Shown one piece after another: positions 55,731 to 64,000 of a DNA stretch of 64,000 nucleotides. The translations under genes were made by a program, and so were the position numbers. The stretch's first letter is position 1. Each line of letters starts with the position of its first letter. The notes below the pieces were generated by a model that had not been told where the DNA came from, did no database searches, and saw nothing but the letters and a program-made list of their open reading frames with translations. Source of the DNA: Planctomycetota bacterium (GTDB lineage Bacteria > Planctomycetota > Planctomycetia > Gemmatales > Gemmataceae); the NCBI GenBank assembly GCA_016195405.1, contig JACPZP010000019.1, positions 30,675-94,674 of the forward strand, written 5' to 3'.

Positions 55731-57446
55731 ATGAAGCCCATCTTGCGCCGCTGGAGATTACTGCTTGCGGCCCTGCTCCTCGCCGCGAGCGGTTGGACAC
55801 TTTACAACGCCCTGCCGGAGGAGCCGCGCTGGCGCTTGCGATTGGAAGGTCCTCATAAATGGTTCGAATTCTGTTGGCAGAGCGATAGCCAACGGGTTCG
55901 CCTGGTTGCGCCAAATCACGAACTTGGGGCGGGGCCGATCGTTTGGCGTTCACTTCCAAAAAGCATCCTCATCGACTCAAATGCCGGCGTCATCGTCCAT
56001 CGCAGCGACGCCCCAACATGCGGCGGCAAGTCTGTGATTTCAGCGGACGGCCGTTTCGTTGCCGGTCGCCTGTTCGACGACTGTGGGATTCGGTGCTTCG
56101 ATTTTCAAAGCGAAAAGTTGAAATCCGTGAAATTCACGGAAACGCCAATTCTCCAAATCGGTTTTTCACCGAGCGGCATTCATCTCTATGTCATGCTCGA
56201 AACGGCAGGCCGGGTCACGCTGGAGGTTTTTCTCACGGAGTCGCTCGCCCCGGTTTTTGAATTGGACACGAATCGCACTTTTGAAACGTGTCGAGCGCCC
56301 CATTTCCTGCCGGACGGGAACAGGGTTATGTGCTTAGTCGGCGACCACGTCGCCGTTTGGGACCTGAAAACAAAAGAACAACTCGCGACCTTCCCTTGCG
56401 GCGATCCTGCGTGGCCTCGCGTAGAACCAGACGGCAGAAAGGTCTATGCCTACCACAAGCAACACGATCCCTTTGTGCCGCGTGACATTCGCAAACTTAA
56501 CGACCAGACTTGCTTGCTCGATTCGCAGGAAAAAATGAGAGATTTCGGGCAGATCTCACCCGACGGCCGCTGGTGGATTCTGAGCACGCCGCCTGACATC
56601 ACTCGCGTATACGCAACGCAGACCGGCCAGCAGGCGCACGAGTGGCGCGGTCACGGGTATCTTAGTAGGAACCGCTTCTTCGCTCCCGATGGCCGGCATG
56701 TTGCCATTGCCATGCCTGCCATTGCCATGCCTGCCATCGCCTTGCCTGCCGATGGCGATTCGCAAATACTTCGGCTCTTCGATTTGGAAACGGGTCGGGC
56801 TATTTGGGAACATCCAATTGAAGGCTCCCCAGTCCCTCCTGAATTAGCCCACTTTGTACGATTGGAGCGTCTCAATCCCCCAAGATTTAGTAGTGATTCC
56901 CGGAAAATGGCAGTCCAAAGAACAGCTCGCATTTTGGACGTCCTTGATGTCAACTCCGGCGAGTTGCTGGCCCAGATCCCGCGAATCTGCGAGAGCGCCG
57001 TGCCGGCGCGGTTCACCCCCGACGGTCGTTTTCTTTTGGATTGCGGCGAAAGCCACTTACAACGCGGGCGACCGAATTGGATCAAGAAACTGTTCGAGAG
57101 CGTCTTTGCCAAGCCGAAAAACTCCTCCGAACGATATTTCATCAGCGTCGTAGACGTGCAATCCCGCCGCGAAGTGTTTCGCCTGGACGACTCGCCCGGG
57201 CTCTCTGCGTCACTCTCGCCGGACGGAAAAAGCTTGATCGTCGCCAACTGCAGTCCGTTTTTCGACGGCTCCGAGACTGACACGCCCGAGCTCACTTGCT
57301 GGGACATCCCCGCTCGCCGTCCGTGGCGCTGGATTCTCGGCATCCCGCTCGGCCTGCTCGTTTTGGTGATGTCCGCGCGCTGGCTGCTTATCCGCTGGCA
57401 ACGACGAAAAGCGCAAGTCGCCGCGAAAACGGCGTTATCCGTTTAA
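55731..57446 (+). CDS. membrane-anchored beta-propeller protein 1 of 4
   Basis: A 571-aa protein with an N-terminal helix (RRWRLLLAALLLAASGWTLY) then EEPRWRL. A WD40/YVTN-like propeller (about 60-520) has blades such as ISADGRFVAGRLFDDCGIRC and FSPSGIHLYVMLE. The C-terminal signature LTCWDIPARRPWRWILGIPL ends in a second helix with a basic tail. The N- and C-terminal anchors leave the propeller on the outside or in the periplasm. A coding minisatellite lies at about 56700-56751 (MPAIAMPAIALPA). It is first of an array of four paralogues separated by about 30 nt. Function unknown; the fold suggests binding or scaffolding. Confidence 0.85.
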   Translation: MKPILRRWRLLLAALLLAASGWTLYNALPEEPRWRLRLEGPHKWFEFCWQSDSQRVRLVAPNHELGAGPIVWRSLPKSILIDSNAGVIVHRSDAPTCGGKSVISADGRFVAGRLFDDCGIRCFDFQSEKLKSVKFTETPILQIGFSPSGIHLYVMLETAGRVTLEVFLTESLAPVFELDTNRTFETCRAPHFLPDGNRVMCLVGDHVAVWDLKTKEQLATFPCGDPAWPRVEPDGRKVYAYHKQHDPFVPRDIRKLNDQTCLLDSQEKMRDFGQISPDGRWWILSTPPDITRVYATQTGQQAHEWRGHGYLSRNRFFAPDGRHVAIAMPAIAMPAIALPADGDSQILRLFDLETGRAIWEHPIEGSPVPPELAHFVRLERLNPPRFSSDSRKMAVQRTARILDVLDVNSGELLAQIPRICESAVPARFTPDGRFLLDCGESHLQRGRPNWIKKLFESVFAKPKNSSERYFISVVDVQSRREVFRLDDSPGLSASLSPDGKSLIVANCSPFFDGSETDTPELTCWDIPARRPWRWILGIPLGLLVLVMSARWLLIRWQRRKAQVAAKTALSV

Positions 57447-57474
57447 GCTCCTCAACCTGAAACCTATTCAGCTC

Positions 57475-58611
57475 ATGAAAATGCTTTTACGCCGTTGGCC
57501 CCAGTTTCTGCTGACGCTGCTATTGGCCGTATTGGCGTGGGCTCTCCATCAATTTCTTCCGATCGAGCCGCGCTGGCAAATCGAATTGGCGGAACAAGGC
57601 CATCTCAGAACCGATTTCTATTGGGAGGCCGGCGGTCGGCGAGTCCGGCTCGTCGAAACCGGCGGCTCATTCGAGGAGCATCTGCGGTTCAATAACATCG
57701 CGCCCCTGTTGGGCACACCGCTAACAACACCCGGACCCTTGGTTGTCGAGGTCGCTACCGGTCAAGTCCCAGTGATGTTCTCCAACCTTGAAAAGAAATG
57801 GATGCAAGAGTTCAAGCACAGTCCCAACGGCCGCCATGCTGCAGGCATTAGTCGTCCAAACCAATTGCTTTGGTTTGACTTTGTTACGGGAGAGGAGAGT
57901 CGGGTTGACCTCGGCGATGTTGAAATCTCGCATTGTCATTTTTCGCCGCGCGGTGATTTCCTTTCCGTGCTCTTGGAGAAAAGGCCGTCTAAAGTCGTCA
58001 ACGTGTATTCGGCCGAAACACGCGAGCTGCATCTGTCTGTGGATGTTGACCCAAACTCATCTCCCGGTTTCCTCCCCAAGAGCAACAATCATGTCCATAC
58101 GATTTCGGAAAACGGGCTTCCCTTTACGCGAATCTGGGATCTGGACGCCAAATGGGAAATTGCCCGAATTTCCGGGCGCACGTCCGTGAGCTTAATCGGC
58201 CCCGATGGCAAATGGCTGATCACAGAAGAGGCCAAGGCTAAGTGGACTCGGCACTTTTTCCCGCAATCGAAAAAAACCAGCAGGGGAATAGGTTATGACC
58301 CGAAAAGTGACGTCAAAGATATGGTCTGCGTGGTAGAAATGAACACGCATCAAGAAGTTTTCCGGCTCGAAGATGAGCCTGCCTGGTTCGCCTCGCTATC
58401 GCCAAAAGGCAACACACTATTGGTCGTCACTTCGGTTGCCGACGAAATTCCTCTGCTCACCTGCTGGGACATCCCCGCCCGCCGGCCGTGGCCCTGGATC
58501 CTCGGCATCCCGTTCGGCTTTTTCGCGCTGTTGTTGTCCGTGCGCTGGCTGCTTGCGCGCCGCATTCGGCGCAAAGCGCAAGTCGCGAGGCCGGCGACGT
58601 TATCAGGATAA
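57475..58611 (+). CDS. membrane-anchored beta-propeller protein 2 of 4, shortened
   Basis: A 378-aa paralogue with the same ends (RRWPQFLLTLLLAVLAWALH; CWDIPARRPWPWILGIPFGF). About 150-200 internal residues are missing relative to its neighbours, so it may hold fewer blades. The preserved part contains FSPRGDFLSVLLEKRPSKVV and ASLSPKGNTLLVVTSV. It begins 28 nt after the first copy. The shortening looks like an in-frame deletion rather than a frameshift. Probably expressed in the same transcript. Confidence 0.8.
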   Translation: MKMLLRRWPQFLLTLLLAVLAWALHQFLPIEPRWQIELAEQGHLRTDFYWEAGGRRVRLVETGGSFEEHLRFNNIAPLLGTPLTTPGPLVVEVATGQVPVMFSNLEKKWMQEFKHSPNGRHAAGISRPNQLLWFDFVTGEESRVDLGDVEISHCHFSPRGDFLSVLLEKRPSKVVNVYSAETRELHLSVDVDPNSSPGFLPKSNNHVHTISENGLPFTRIWDLDAKWEIARISGRTSVSLIGPDGKWLITEEAKAKWTRHFFPQSKKTSRGIGYDPKSDVKDMVCVVEMNTHQEVFRLEDEPAWFASLSPKGNTLLVVTSVADEIPLLTCWDIPARRPWPWILGIPFGFFALLLSVRWLLARRIRRKAQVARPATLSG

Positions 58612-58641
58612 CCAAAGACATTCTTGTGCCGCCGCTCAACC

Positions 58642-60270
58642 ATGAACCGGATTTTCCGCCGCTGGCGTTTACTATCACTGCTTGCTTGCCTCGCCGCACT
58701 CGGTTGGACGCTCTACCGCGTCCTGCCCATCGAGCCGCGCTGGCAAATGGCGGTGAAATGCGATTTCAACACGCTTGAGTTCCACTGGTATTCCGACAGC
58801 AAACGAGTCCGCGTTATCTCAGGATTTGAAGGGCTGGTGGCGCCTCAAGCCACCATGCTGCTTGATGTGAGCGACGGTTCCCTCATTTCTCCCTGCGAAA
58901 AACTACCGACTTTCTGGCGCAATATTATCCTTTCTCCGGGCGCTTCCTACGGACTTGGCCTTCTCTTGCCGCGCGAACTTTTCTTGTTCGATTTCGATAC
59001 GAGAAGTGAGAGAATCCTGACATTCGAGAACATGAGTGTCTGCGACTACTTCGGCTTTTCGCCGTCCGGCGACTTATTCGTTGTTTCTTATGGCAACGAG
59101 CGGCGCGCTTGGGTCCACGTCCTTCGCTGCGACACCGCGGCTACCGTGTGCAAAGTCGAAGGGGCGAGCCGTCCTGTTTTCCATCCCGACGGCAAGCGCC
59201 TCTTTTGTGCCGGCCTTAGTCATATCGGCGTCTTCGATATCGAAAAAGGCAAGGAAATCGCCAAGATTCCTGCCAACGGGCCGTGGTTTAGCCTTAGTCC
59301 CAACGGCGCTAAGATCAACCTCATGGACGACAGCCCCGCGGAATTCAGCATATGGGATATCAGCGACCCTTTCAGTCCTAAAAGGAGCATTGACGCAAGG
59401 CTCCACGACGGTGACTGGCAACACTTTTCTCCCGACGGCCGCTGGTGGATCGTTAACGCCCCGCCCAATGCGATCCGCGTCTATGACACGCAATCTTGCA
59501 AGTTGGCGCACGAGTGGGTTGGTCCTTACCGAAACGAAAGATATTTCACTCCCGATAGCCGGCACGTGGCCATCGCGTCCTTACCGAGCGACAAGCGCCA
59601 GACCCTGCACCTCGCGAATTTGCAGTCAGGCCAGTATGTCTGGAGTCATCCGATCGACCACAATCCGCCGCCGGGTTTCGCATTTGGCGGCGGCTTCGGC
59701 GGCACCCCCGATGTACTTCGCCCGCCGGTTTTCACCAAGAATTCGCGAAAAGTAGCGGTCATCGGCCCCAAGCAAACCGTGGACATTCTCGCCGTCGATA
59801 CGGGAAGGGTCTTGGCGCAGATACCCGCTCCCGGTTCTTACCAAGTTGAAACGCCCGTGCTGACGCCTGACAGCCGATACCTGCTAATCCAGACCCAAGA
59901 TCGCCGTCCGCCGCCGCAATGGCTGGAGAAACTGATTCATCAGTTTTTGCCAGTAAAGCCGGTGAGCCCTTATCGACACCTCGTTAGCGTTGTCGATATG
60001 GAGACTCACCGTGAGTTACTTCGCCTGGATGATGCGCCGGGGCAATTCGTCTCACTGTCGCCCGATGGATTAAGCCTCTTGATCGGCAAGGCGGACGCAG
60101 AGGAAACGCTCAGCCTAACCTGCTACGAGATCCCCGCCTGCCAGCCGTGGCTATGGATTCTTGGTGTTCCGCTCGGCTTGCTGACTTTGATGCTGTCTGC
60201 GCGCTGGCTGCTGATACACCGCAAACGAGGAATCGCGCAAGTCACCGCCAAATCCGCGTTATCAAGTTGA
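58642..60270 (+). CDS. membrane-anchored beta-propeller protein 3 of 4
   Basis: A 542-aa paralogue with N-terminal helix IFRRWRLLSLLACLAALGWT and C-terminal CYEIPACQPWLWILGVPLGL. Blades include FSPSGDLFVVSYGNERRAWV, FHPDGKRLFCAGLSHIGVFD and FSPDGRWWIVNAPPNAIRVY. The WWI(V/L)xxPPxxIRVY motif is shared with copy 1 (WWILSTPPDITRVY). ATG 58642 begins 30 nt after the previous stop. Periplasmic or membrane location as for the others. Confidence 0.82.
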   Translation: MNRIFRRWRLLSLLACLAALGWTLYRVLPIEPRWQMAVKCDFNTLEFHWYSDSKRVRVISGFEGLVAPQATMLLDVSDGSLISPCEKLPTFWRNIILSPGASYGLGLLLPRELFLFDFDTRSERILTFENMSVCDYFGFSPSGDLFVVSYGNERRAWVHVLRCDTAATVCKVEGASRPVFHPDGKRLFCAGLSHIGVFDIEKGKEIAKIPANGPWFSLSPNGAKINLMDDSPAEFSIWDISDPFSPKRSIDARLHDGDWQHFSPDGRWWIVNAPPNAIRVYDTQSCKLAHEWVGPYRNERYFTPDSRHVAIASLPSDKRQTLHLANLQSGQYVWSHPIDHNPPPGFAFGGGFGGTPDVLRPPVFTKNSRKVAVIGPKQTVDILAVDTGRVLAQIPAPGSYQVETPVLTPDSRYLLIQTQDRRPPPQWLEKLIHQFLPVKPVSPYRHLVSVVDMETHRELLRLDDAPGQFVSLSPDGLSLLIGKADAEETLSLTCYEIPACQPWLWILGVPLGLLTLMLSARWLLIHRKRGIAQVTAKSALSS

Positions 60271-60298
60271 CCTCCTCGTCTGAACCCCAAAACGACTC

Positions 60299-61912
60299 AT
60301 GAACAATCTCCTTCGCCATTGGCAGTTCTGCGCGCTCATCTTGAGCCTTGGCGCGCTTGGCTGCATCTTGCATGCGGCGTTGCCTTCGCTCCCGCGTTGG
60401 CGGTTGCATGTTCAAGGCGATGCGCGTCCTTATGTCTTCTGGGACAACGCGCGCGGCACGGTGCGTCTCGTTGGCCACGAGCGCGGCTGCTTCTTGATCC
60501 TCGATAGCGAAAGCGGCTGTCAAGAGGCCCGTTATGATTCGCCCGAATCGGGGGAGGTGATCGGATATGAGTTTTCACCTGACGGCCGTTACGCGGTAGA
60601 GGTCAACAACACAAGCCAGAATCGGCTGCGATGGATTGATCTCGACGACAATTCGGAATCTTTCGAGGAATTTGAGGGCGAGATCCATCGGACGGATTTT
60701 TCGCCCGCCGGCAAGTACCTCGCTCTGGGGATTTCCATGCCGTCGCAGAAGAGCGATACCCTCGAACTGCTCGTGCTCGACTGCAAAACGCGGGTAAAAG
60801 TCCTTCGTCGCACCGTTCCTGAATTGAGTCGCCCCGTGTTTCTTCCCGGCGAGCGTTACCTCGTCAGTGCTGCGTGCAATGAGGAGGCGGGGGCCTTTGT
60901 CGTCGATCTAGAAAAGAAATCGGAAATTTCCCAATTGCCCGGCGTATGTCCGCTCTATCGATTGAGCGCCGACGGGACGCGATTGCTCACCGAACGGTGC
61001 TCGGTCGACGATCTTGCGGCTTTGTGGGATATTTCCGATCCAGCGGCGCCCCGGCGAATGGCGATTCATATGGATTACCTTGCTGAGTTCACTCAGGACG
61101 GCTCCTGGTGCGCCGGTTACAACTTGGACAGCGAAAAAAACGAATTGTGGGATGTTCGAATCGGAACGAAAGAAATGGAGTTTGGTGACCTCCGCGAGCA
61201 TTTCGTTTTCTCGCCGGACAGTCGTTATTTGGGATACTTATTCTGGCCTGATGATGAAGAAGTTTTTCAACTCATTGACCTTCAAAGCAGAAGGGTTCTC
61301 TGGAGTCGCCCAATTTGCTCTGAGGCTCGTTTCTCAACGGGCTGCCCATTGTGTCGGTATGAAACGCGTCCAGCATTCACTCCCAACTCGCGTTTCGTTA
61401 TTATTCCCGGCGTCGATGCCGCTTTCGACGTGGTTGCCGCCAGTAGCGGGGAGCTTGTATTTCAATTCGCGCCAGGCAAAAGAAAATCCGGCCCGCCAGA
61501 GCCGCAGATTTCAAAAACAGGACTCGTGCTGCTTAGTTCGGAACTTAACGTCGATGAGTGGGCCGTGAAAAGTGTCTTGAGTGTCGATGCTTGGCTGGAG
61601 AAGCTCTTCGGTAAGGCGGGAAAATCGCCAAAATACGCGCTTAGCCTTATTGCTCTCGATACCCGCCAAGAACTGCTGGGGCTTCAAGTCGAACCTGACT
61701 CGGAGGCAATTCTTTCTCCCGACGGTCACGCCCTACTGATCACAGAATTTGACGAATCCGGAACCACATCCATCACCTGCTGGGACATCCGCGCCCGCCG
61801 CCCGTGGCGCTGGATTCTCGGCATCCCGCTCGGCCTTCTGGCAGTGACGCTGTCCGCACGCTGGTTGCTTAGACTCCGCCAACGAAGAAAACCGCAAGCC
61901 GCGGCAGCATAG
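60299..61912 (+). CDS. membrane-anchored beta-propeller protein 4 of 4
   Basis: A 537-aa paralogue and the most divergent member. N-terminal helix LLRHWQFCALILSLGALGCI; C-terminal TCWDIRARRPWRWILGIPLG. Blades include FSPDGRYAVEVNNTSQNRLR and FSPAGKYLALGISMPSQKSD. It begins 28 nt after copy 3. The region after its stop contains direct repeats and a hairpin, so it is probably the last gene of the unit. Confidence 0.82.
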   Translation: MNNLLRHWQFCALILSLGALGCILHAALPSLPRWRLHVQGDARPYVFWDNARGTVRLVGHERGCFLILDSESGCQEARYDSPESGEVIGYEFSPDGRYAVEVNNTSQNRLRWIDLDDNSESFEEFEGEIHRTDFSPAGKYLALGISMPSQKSDTLELLVLDCKTRVKVLRRTVPELSRPVFLPGERYLVSAACNEEAGAFVVDLEKKSEISQLPGVCPLYRLSADGTRLLTERCSVDDLAALWDISDPAAPRRMAIHMDYLAEFTQDGSWCAGYNLDSEKNELWDVRIGTKEMEFGDLREHFVFSPDSRYLGYLFWPDDEEVFQLIDLQSRRVLWSRPICSEARFSTGCPLCRYETRPAFTPNSRFVIIPGVDAAFDVVAASSGELVFQFAPGKRKSGPPEPQISKTGLVLLSSELNVDEWAVKSVLSVDAWLEKLFGKAGKSPKYALSLIALDTRQELLGLQVEPDSEAILSPDGHALLITEFDESGTTSITCWDIRARRPWRWILGIPLGLLAVTLSARWLLRLRQRRKPQAAAA

Positions 61913-61920
61913 GAGATTTC

Positions 61921-62090
61921 GTTTCACCGGCGGGAATGCTTTTCACGACGTGGAGGCTGTCGTGAAATGAAAGGAATTTAGCGCGAACGGGTCAACGACT
62001 TACATCCAAAATCAGAAACTCATTTCATGCTTTTCACCGGCGGAAACGCGTTTCACGACGTCGTGCGTGTGCGTGGTATGAAAGGAATGT
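61921..62090. repeat. two direct repeats with TTTCACGACGT core
   Basis: Copies at 61921-61977 and 62031-62088 share TTTCACCGGCGG, TTTCACGACGT and ATGAAAGGAAT, about 110 nt apart. They lie downstream of the propeller array and upstream of a CCCCAGGAT/ATCCTGGGG hairpin (62101-62129). No ORF is present. Confidence 0.65.
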
Positions 62091-62188
62091 TCTTTTCGAC
62101 CCCCAGGATTTGCTCCACTCATCCTGGGGCTTTGCAGCGCCAAGCGCATTTCTCAATTTGCAATTCTCAATTGCTAATTGTCAATTTC

Positions 62189-62890
62189 CTACTCGCGCCG
62201 AAGCTCGACGATGATCCCGCCCAGCTTAAACAGCCGGTGCAGCTTCGTGAAGAAGTGCGGACGTTCCCAGCGCAGACCGCACTCCTGGCAGGTGCGGCGC
62301 AGATCGGCGCGGTTGTAAGTCCGGCAGTGCCACATGCGGCTGCACACCGAGCCGGTGAGCGTGTCTTCCGTCGCCATGAGGAGGATCTTGCCGCCTGATT
62401 GCATGACGCGGGCCAATTCGCGAAGTCCGGGGCGCGGGTCGGGCAAATGCTCCAGCACCCAGCCGCAAACGACGGCGTCGAAATAACCGTCTGGATAGGG
62501 CAAGCGCATCAAGTCGGCGGCGACCTGGCTGACGCGCGGGCTGTGCAGGCGGCGGCGGGCACGCTTCAACATCCGCTGCGACAGGTCGAAGCTGGTGATG
62601 AAGGCGTCGCGATCGGCCCAGCGGAGAAGGAATTTCGAGTAGCGTCCGTTGCCGCAAGCGGCGTCGAGAATTCGCTTGCAGCCGCGGACATCGAAAGCCC
62701 GCGGCCGAATGAGCCGGCCCGCCAGCGCCGCGTGCCCGGTGACGAGCCCGGTGAACCCGGTAAGCTTGCCGGCGAAGCCGTCGTAATGATCGCGAATGAA
62801 CTGGCGGTAACTCGAGTATTCCTGCCTCGCCAATTTCTTCGATTCGATGGCCCGACGCAACCTCCGGGGACGGACATCCTGAGTGCTCAT
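62189..62890 (-). CDS. class I SAM-dependent methyltransferase
   Basis: A 233-aa cytoplasmic methyltransferase. Motif I is RILDAACGNGRYSKFLLRWA, motif II SFDLSQRM, motif III/IV AADLMRLPYPDGYFDAVVCG then WVLEHLPDP, followed by ELARVMQSGGKILLMATEDT. It resembles UbiE/Methyltransf_11 proteins. A Cys/Trp-rich segment (MWHCRTYNRADLRRTCQECG) is unusual. Substrate unknown. It shares the strand with the following partial gene at 62940-64000. Confidence 0.87.
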   Translation of the reverse strand: MSTQDVRPRRLRRAIESKKLARQEYSSYRQFIRDHYDGFAGKLTGFTGLVTGHAALAGRLIRPRAFDVRGCKRILDAACGNGRYSKFLLRWADRDAFITSFDLSQRMLKRARRRLHSPRVSQVAADLMRLPYPDGYFDAVVCGWVLEHLPDPRPGLRELARVMQSGGKILLMATEDTLTGSVCSRMWHCRTYNRADLRRTCQECGLRWERPHFFTKLHRLFKLGGIIVELRRE

Positions 62891-62939
62891 CGATTCGAGC
62901 TTCCTTCGGATTTCGACTTTCGGATTTCGAGGTTTTCCA

Positions 62940-64000
62940 TCAAACCGCCACTCGACGGTTATATATGTACCACTCGACCATCAAAAGGACCACGGCCAGG
63001 AGCAAAATCCATTTCCAAATCTCGCGCGGCGTCGCCCGGTCCTCGCCCGTGGCGATCTTCTCGCTGCCGATGTGGACTTCCTCGCGCGGCTCGATGTTGC
63101 TTTCCTCGGGGTCGAGCAGATTGACGGCAAAGTGCGAGGCGGCGCCGTCGTCGCGCCGGATGCCGTAGACGCCGACTTTGTCGGTGTCGGCGAAAACGAA
63201 ATCGGGCCGCACGCCGCGCTCGATCTTCACCGGCCTGCCTCCGGGCGGCGTGATCTCCAGCCACTGCACCCCCGCCTCGGGCCGAATCGTGTGCGGCTCG
63301 CCCGGCTGCACCGACACGGAGCGGCCGCCCTCGTCCACTTTACCGAGATGGTAAAGGATGTTCTGGAAGAAAAGCGGAAAGCTGGGATTGAGCGGCCAAT
63401 TCGTGGTCAAGTCGCCGAAATTGTTGACCAGCGAAAAAGCCATTACGACGTCGGTGTAGGAGCCGCGCGGCAAGGCGAACAACACCGGATGGCCGCCGCT
63501 GGCTTCGAGGAGCTTCGTCAAGGGCGGCACGCTGCGACGGCGCGAGTCGGTCTCCGGCAGATCATAGAGTTCCTTGACGCTTTCGCTCAGGTTCTTCTTG
63601 AGATCGAAGACAAAAGCTTCCGTTACGCCGACGTCCCATAAGGTGGTCACGAAGCGCAAGAGCGGATGGTCCTTCTTGCTGACCGCCAAGTACGGATTGC
63701 GCAGCGTCTTCTCGCCGCGACGCCAGGGAGGCGGCGGCCGATCGATGAACAGCGTGTTGGCTTGCGGCAAATCGGCTTCGTCCTCCGGGGCGCAGCGATC
63801 GAAGATCACCAAATCGAAATCGCCGCTGCCGGCTTTCTTGCGGTATACGTCGGACTTCAGGTCGTCGTCGGATAGCCGCTCGACGGTCGCCAGTCGCTGG
63901 GCCGCCTCCTGCTCGAAGAACGCGCCGAGAACCGGGTTCGACGGTCCGACGATCAGCACCTTCGCCTTGCGGACGTTGCCGATCGCCAGCCAGGCGCTAT
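62940..64000 (-). CDS. BatA-like membrane protein, C-terminal part
   Basis: The reading frame is open to the end of the window, so the N-terminal part (with the vWA domain) is outside. The visible ~353 residues start AWLAIGNVRKAKVLIVGPSN and include GATase-like and beta domains (FDLVIFDRCAPEDEADLPQA, HPVLFALPRGSYTDVVMAFS). A C-terminal membrane helix follows (WILLLAVVLLMVEWYIYNRR). It resembles the end of BatA-type proteins such as the one at 22329. It lies 49 nt upstream of the methyltransferase gene on the same strand. Confidence 0.78.
   Translation of the reverse strand, partial: SAWLAIGNVRKAKVLIVGPSNPVLGAFFEQEAAQRLATVERLSDDDLKSDVYRKKAGSGDFDLVIFDRCAPEDEADLPQANTLFIDRPPPPWRRGEKTLRNPYLAVSKKDHPLLRFVTTLWDVGVTEAFVFDLKKNLSESVKELYDLPETDSRRRSVPPLTKLLEASGGHPVLFALPRGSYTDVVMAFSLVNNFGDLTTNWPLNPSFPLFFQNILYHLGKVDEGGRSVSVQPGEPHTIRPEAGVQWLEITPPGGRPVKIERGVRPDFVFADTDKVGVYGIRRDDGAASHFAVNLLDPEESNIEPREEVHIGSEKIATGEDRATPREIWKWILLLAVVLLMVEWYIYNRRVAV

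Overview
The window looks like chromosomal DNA from a planctomycete, most likely of the Gemmataceae. It is GC-rich. Three PSCyt1/DUF1549/DUF1553 or DUF1501 loci are present, along with a PEP-CTERM protein, many exported proteins with Lys/Asp-rich linkers, von Willebrand A proteins of the MoxR/DUF58/BatA type, an Rpn-family nuclease and small zinc-ribbon proteins. Intergenic spaces are crowded with palindromic repeats. No rRNA, prophage, CRISPR array or intact insertion sequence was seen. All assignments are from reading the sequence and recalling families; no database search was run.

Layout. 1-6.4 kb: the end of a DUF418 protein, a tiny membrane ORF, a PSCyt1/DUF1549/DUF1553 protein and its DUF1501 partner. 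The pair is separated by a zinc-ribbon gene, a small Gemmata-type gene and a VapBC-like pair whose PIN toxin is frameshifted. A TMEM175-like channel follows. 6.7-12.9 kb: a hydrolase-fold protein without a nucleophile, APS kinase, a lipoprotein, an RCK-channel-RCK protein and a lone DUF1501 protein. 13.2-20 kb: two secretin-like proteins, GreA, an HtrA-like protease, two exported SAM-methyltransferase-like proteins and two small genes. 20.2-28.7 kb: a second DUF1549/DUF1553 protein converging on a tight minus-strand operon (MoxR, DUF58, Rpn, secreted protein, BatA-like vWA protein). 29-36 kb: a FlgI-like lipoprotein with HEAT-like repeats, a HIT protein, an RNase HII-like protein, a prolyl oligopeptidase and a YHS-type secreted protein.

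36-47 kb: metH with a long leader (candidate promoter and strong terminator hairpin), then a truncated zeta-toxin relic with its small partner. Converging on these is a minus-strand cluster of NagB-like, NagA, vWA and homocysteine S-methyltransferase genes. 47-53 kb: a Lys/Asp-rich secreted protein, a zinc-ribbon protein, a STAS protein, MtaB, a membrane adenylate cyclase and an RraA-like protein. 53.3-53.7 kb: two tRNA-Cys(GCA) genes in a tandem tRNA-palindrome duplication. 53.7-64 kb: a PEP-CTERM protein, two small proteins, an array of four paralogous membrane-anchored propeller proteins, a methyltransferase and the end of another BatA-like protein.

Functional themes. Methionine/SAM metabolism is represented by MetH, a second homocysteine methyltransferase and several SAM-dependent enzymes. 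Amino-sugar catabolism is represented by NagA and a NagB-like protein, although the latter lacks a catalytic Asp. Envelope and exported proteins dominate the rest. The most unusual items are the four-gene propeller array, the RCK-channel-RCK protein with no GYG filter, the FlgI-like lipoprotein outside any flagellar locus, the exported methyltransferases, and the palindromic repeats, one family of which carries the same core as the tRNA-Cys anticodon arm.
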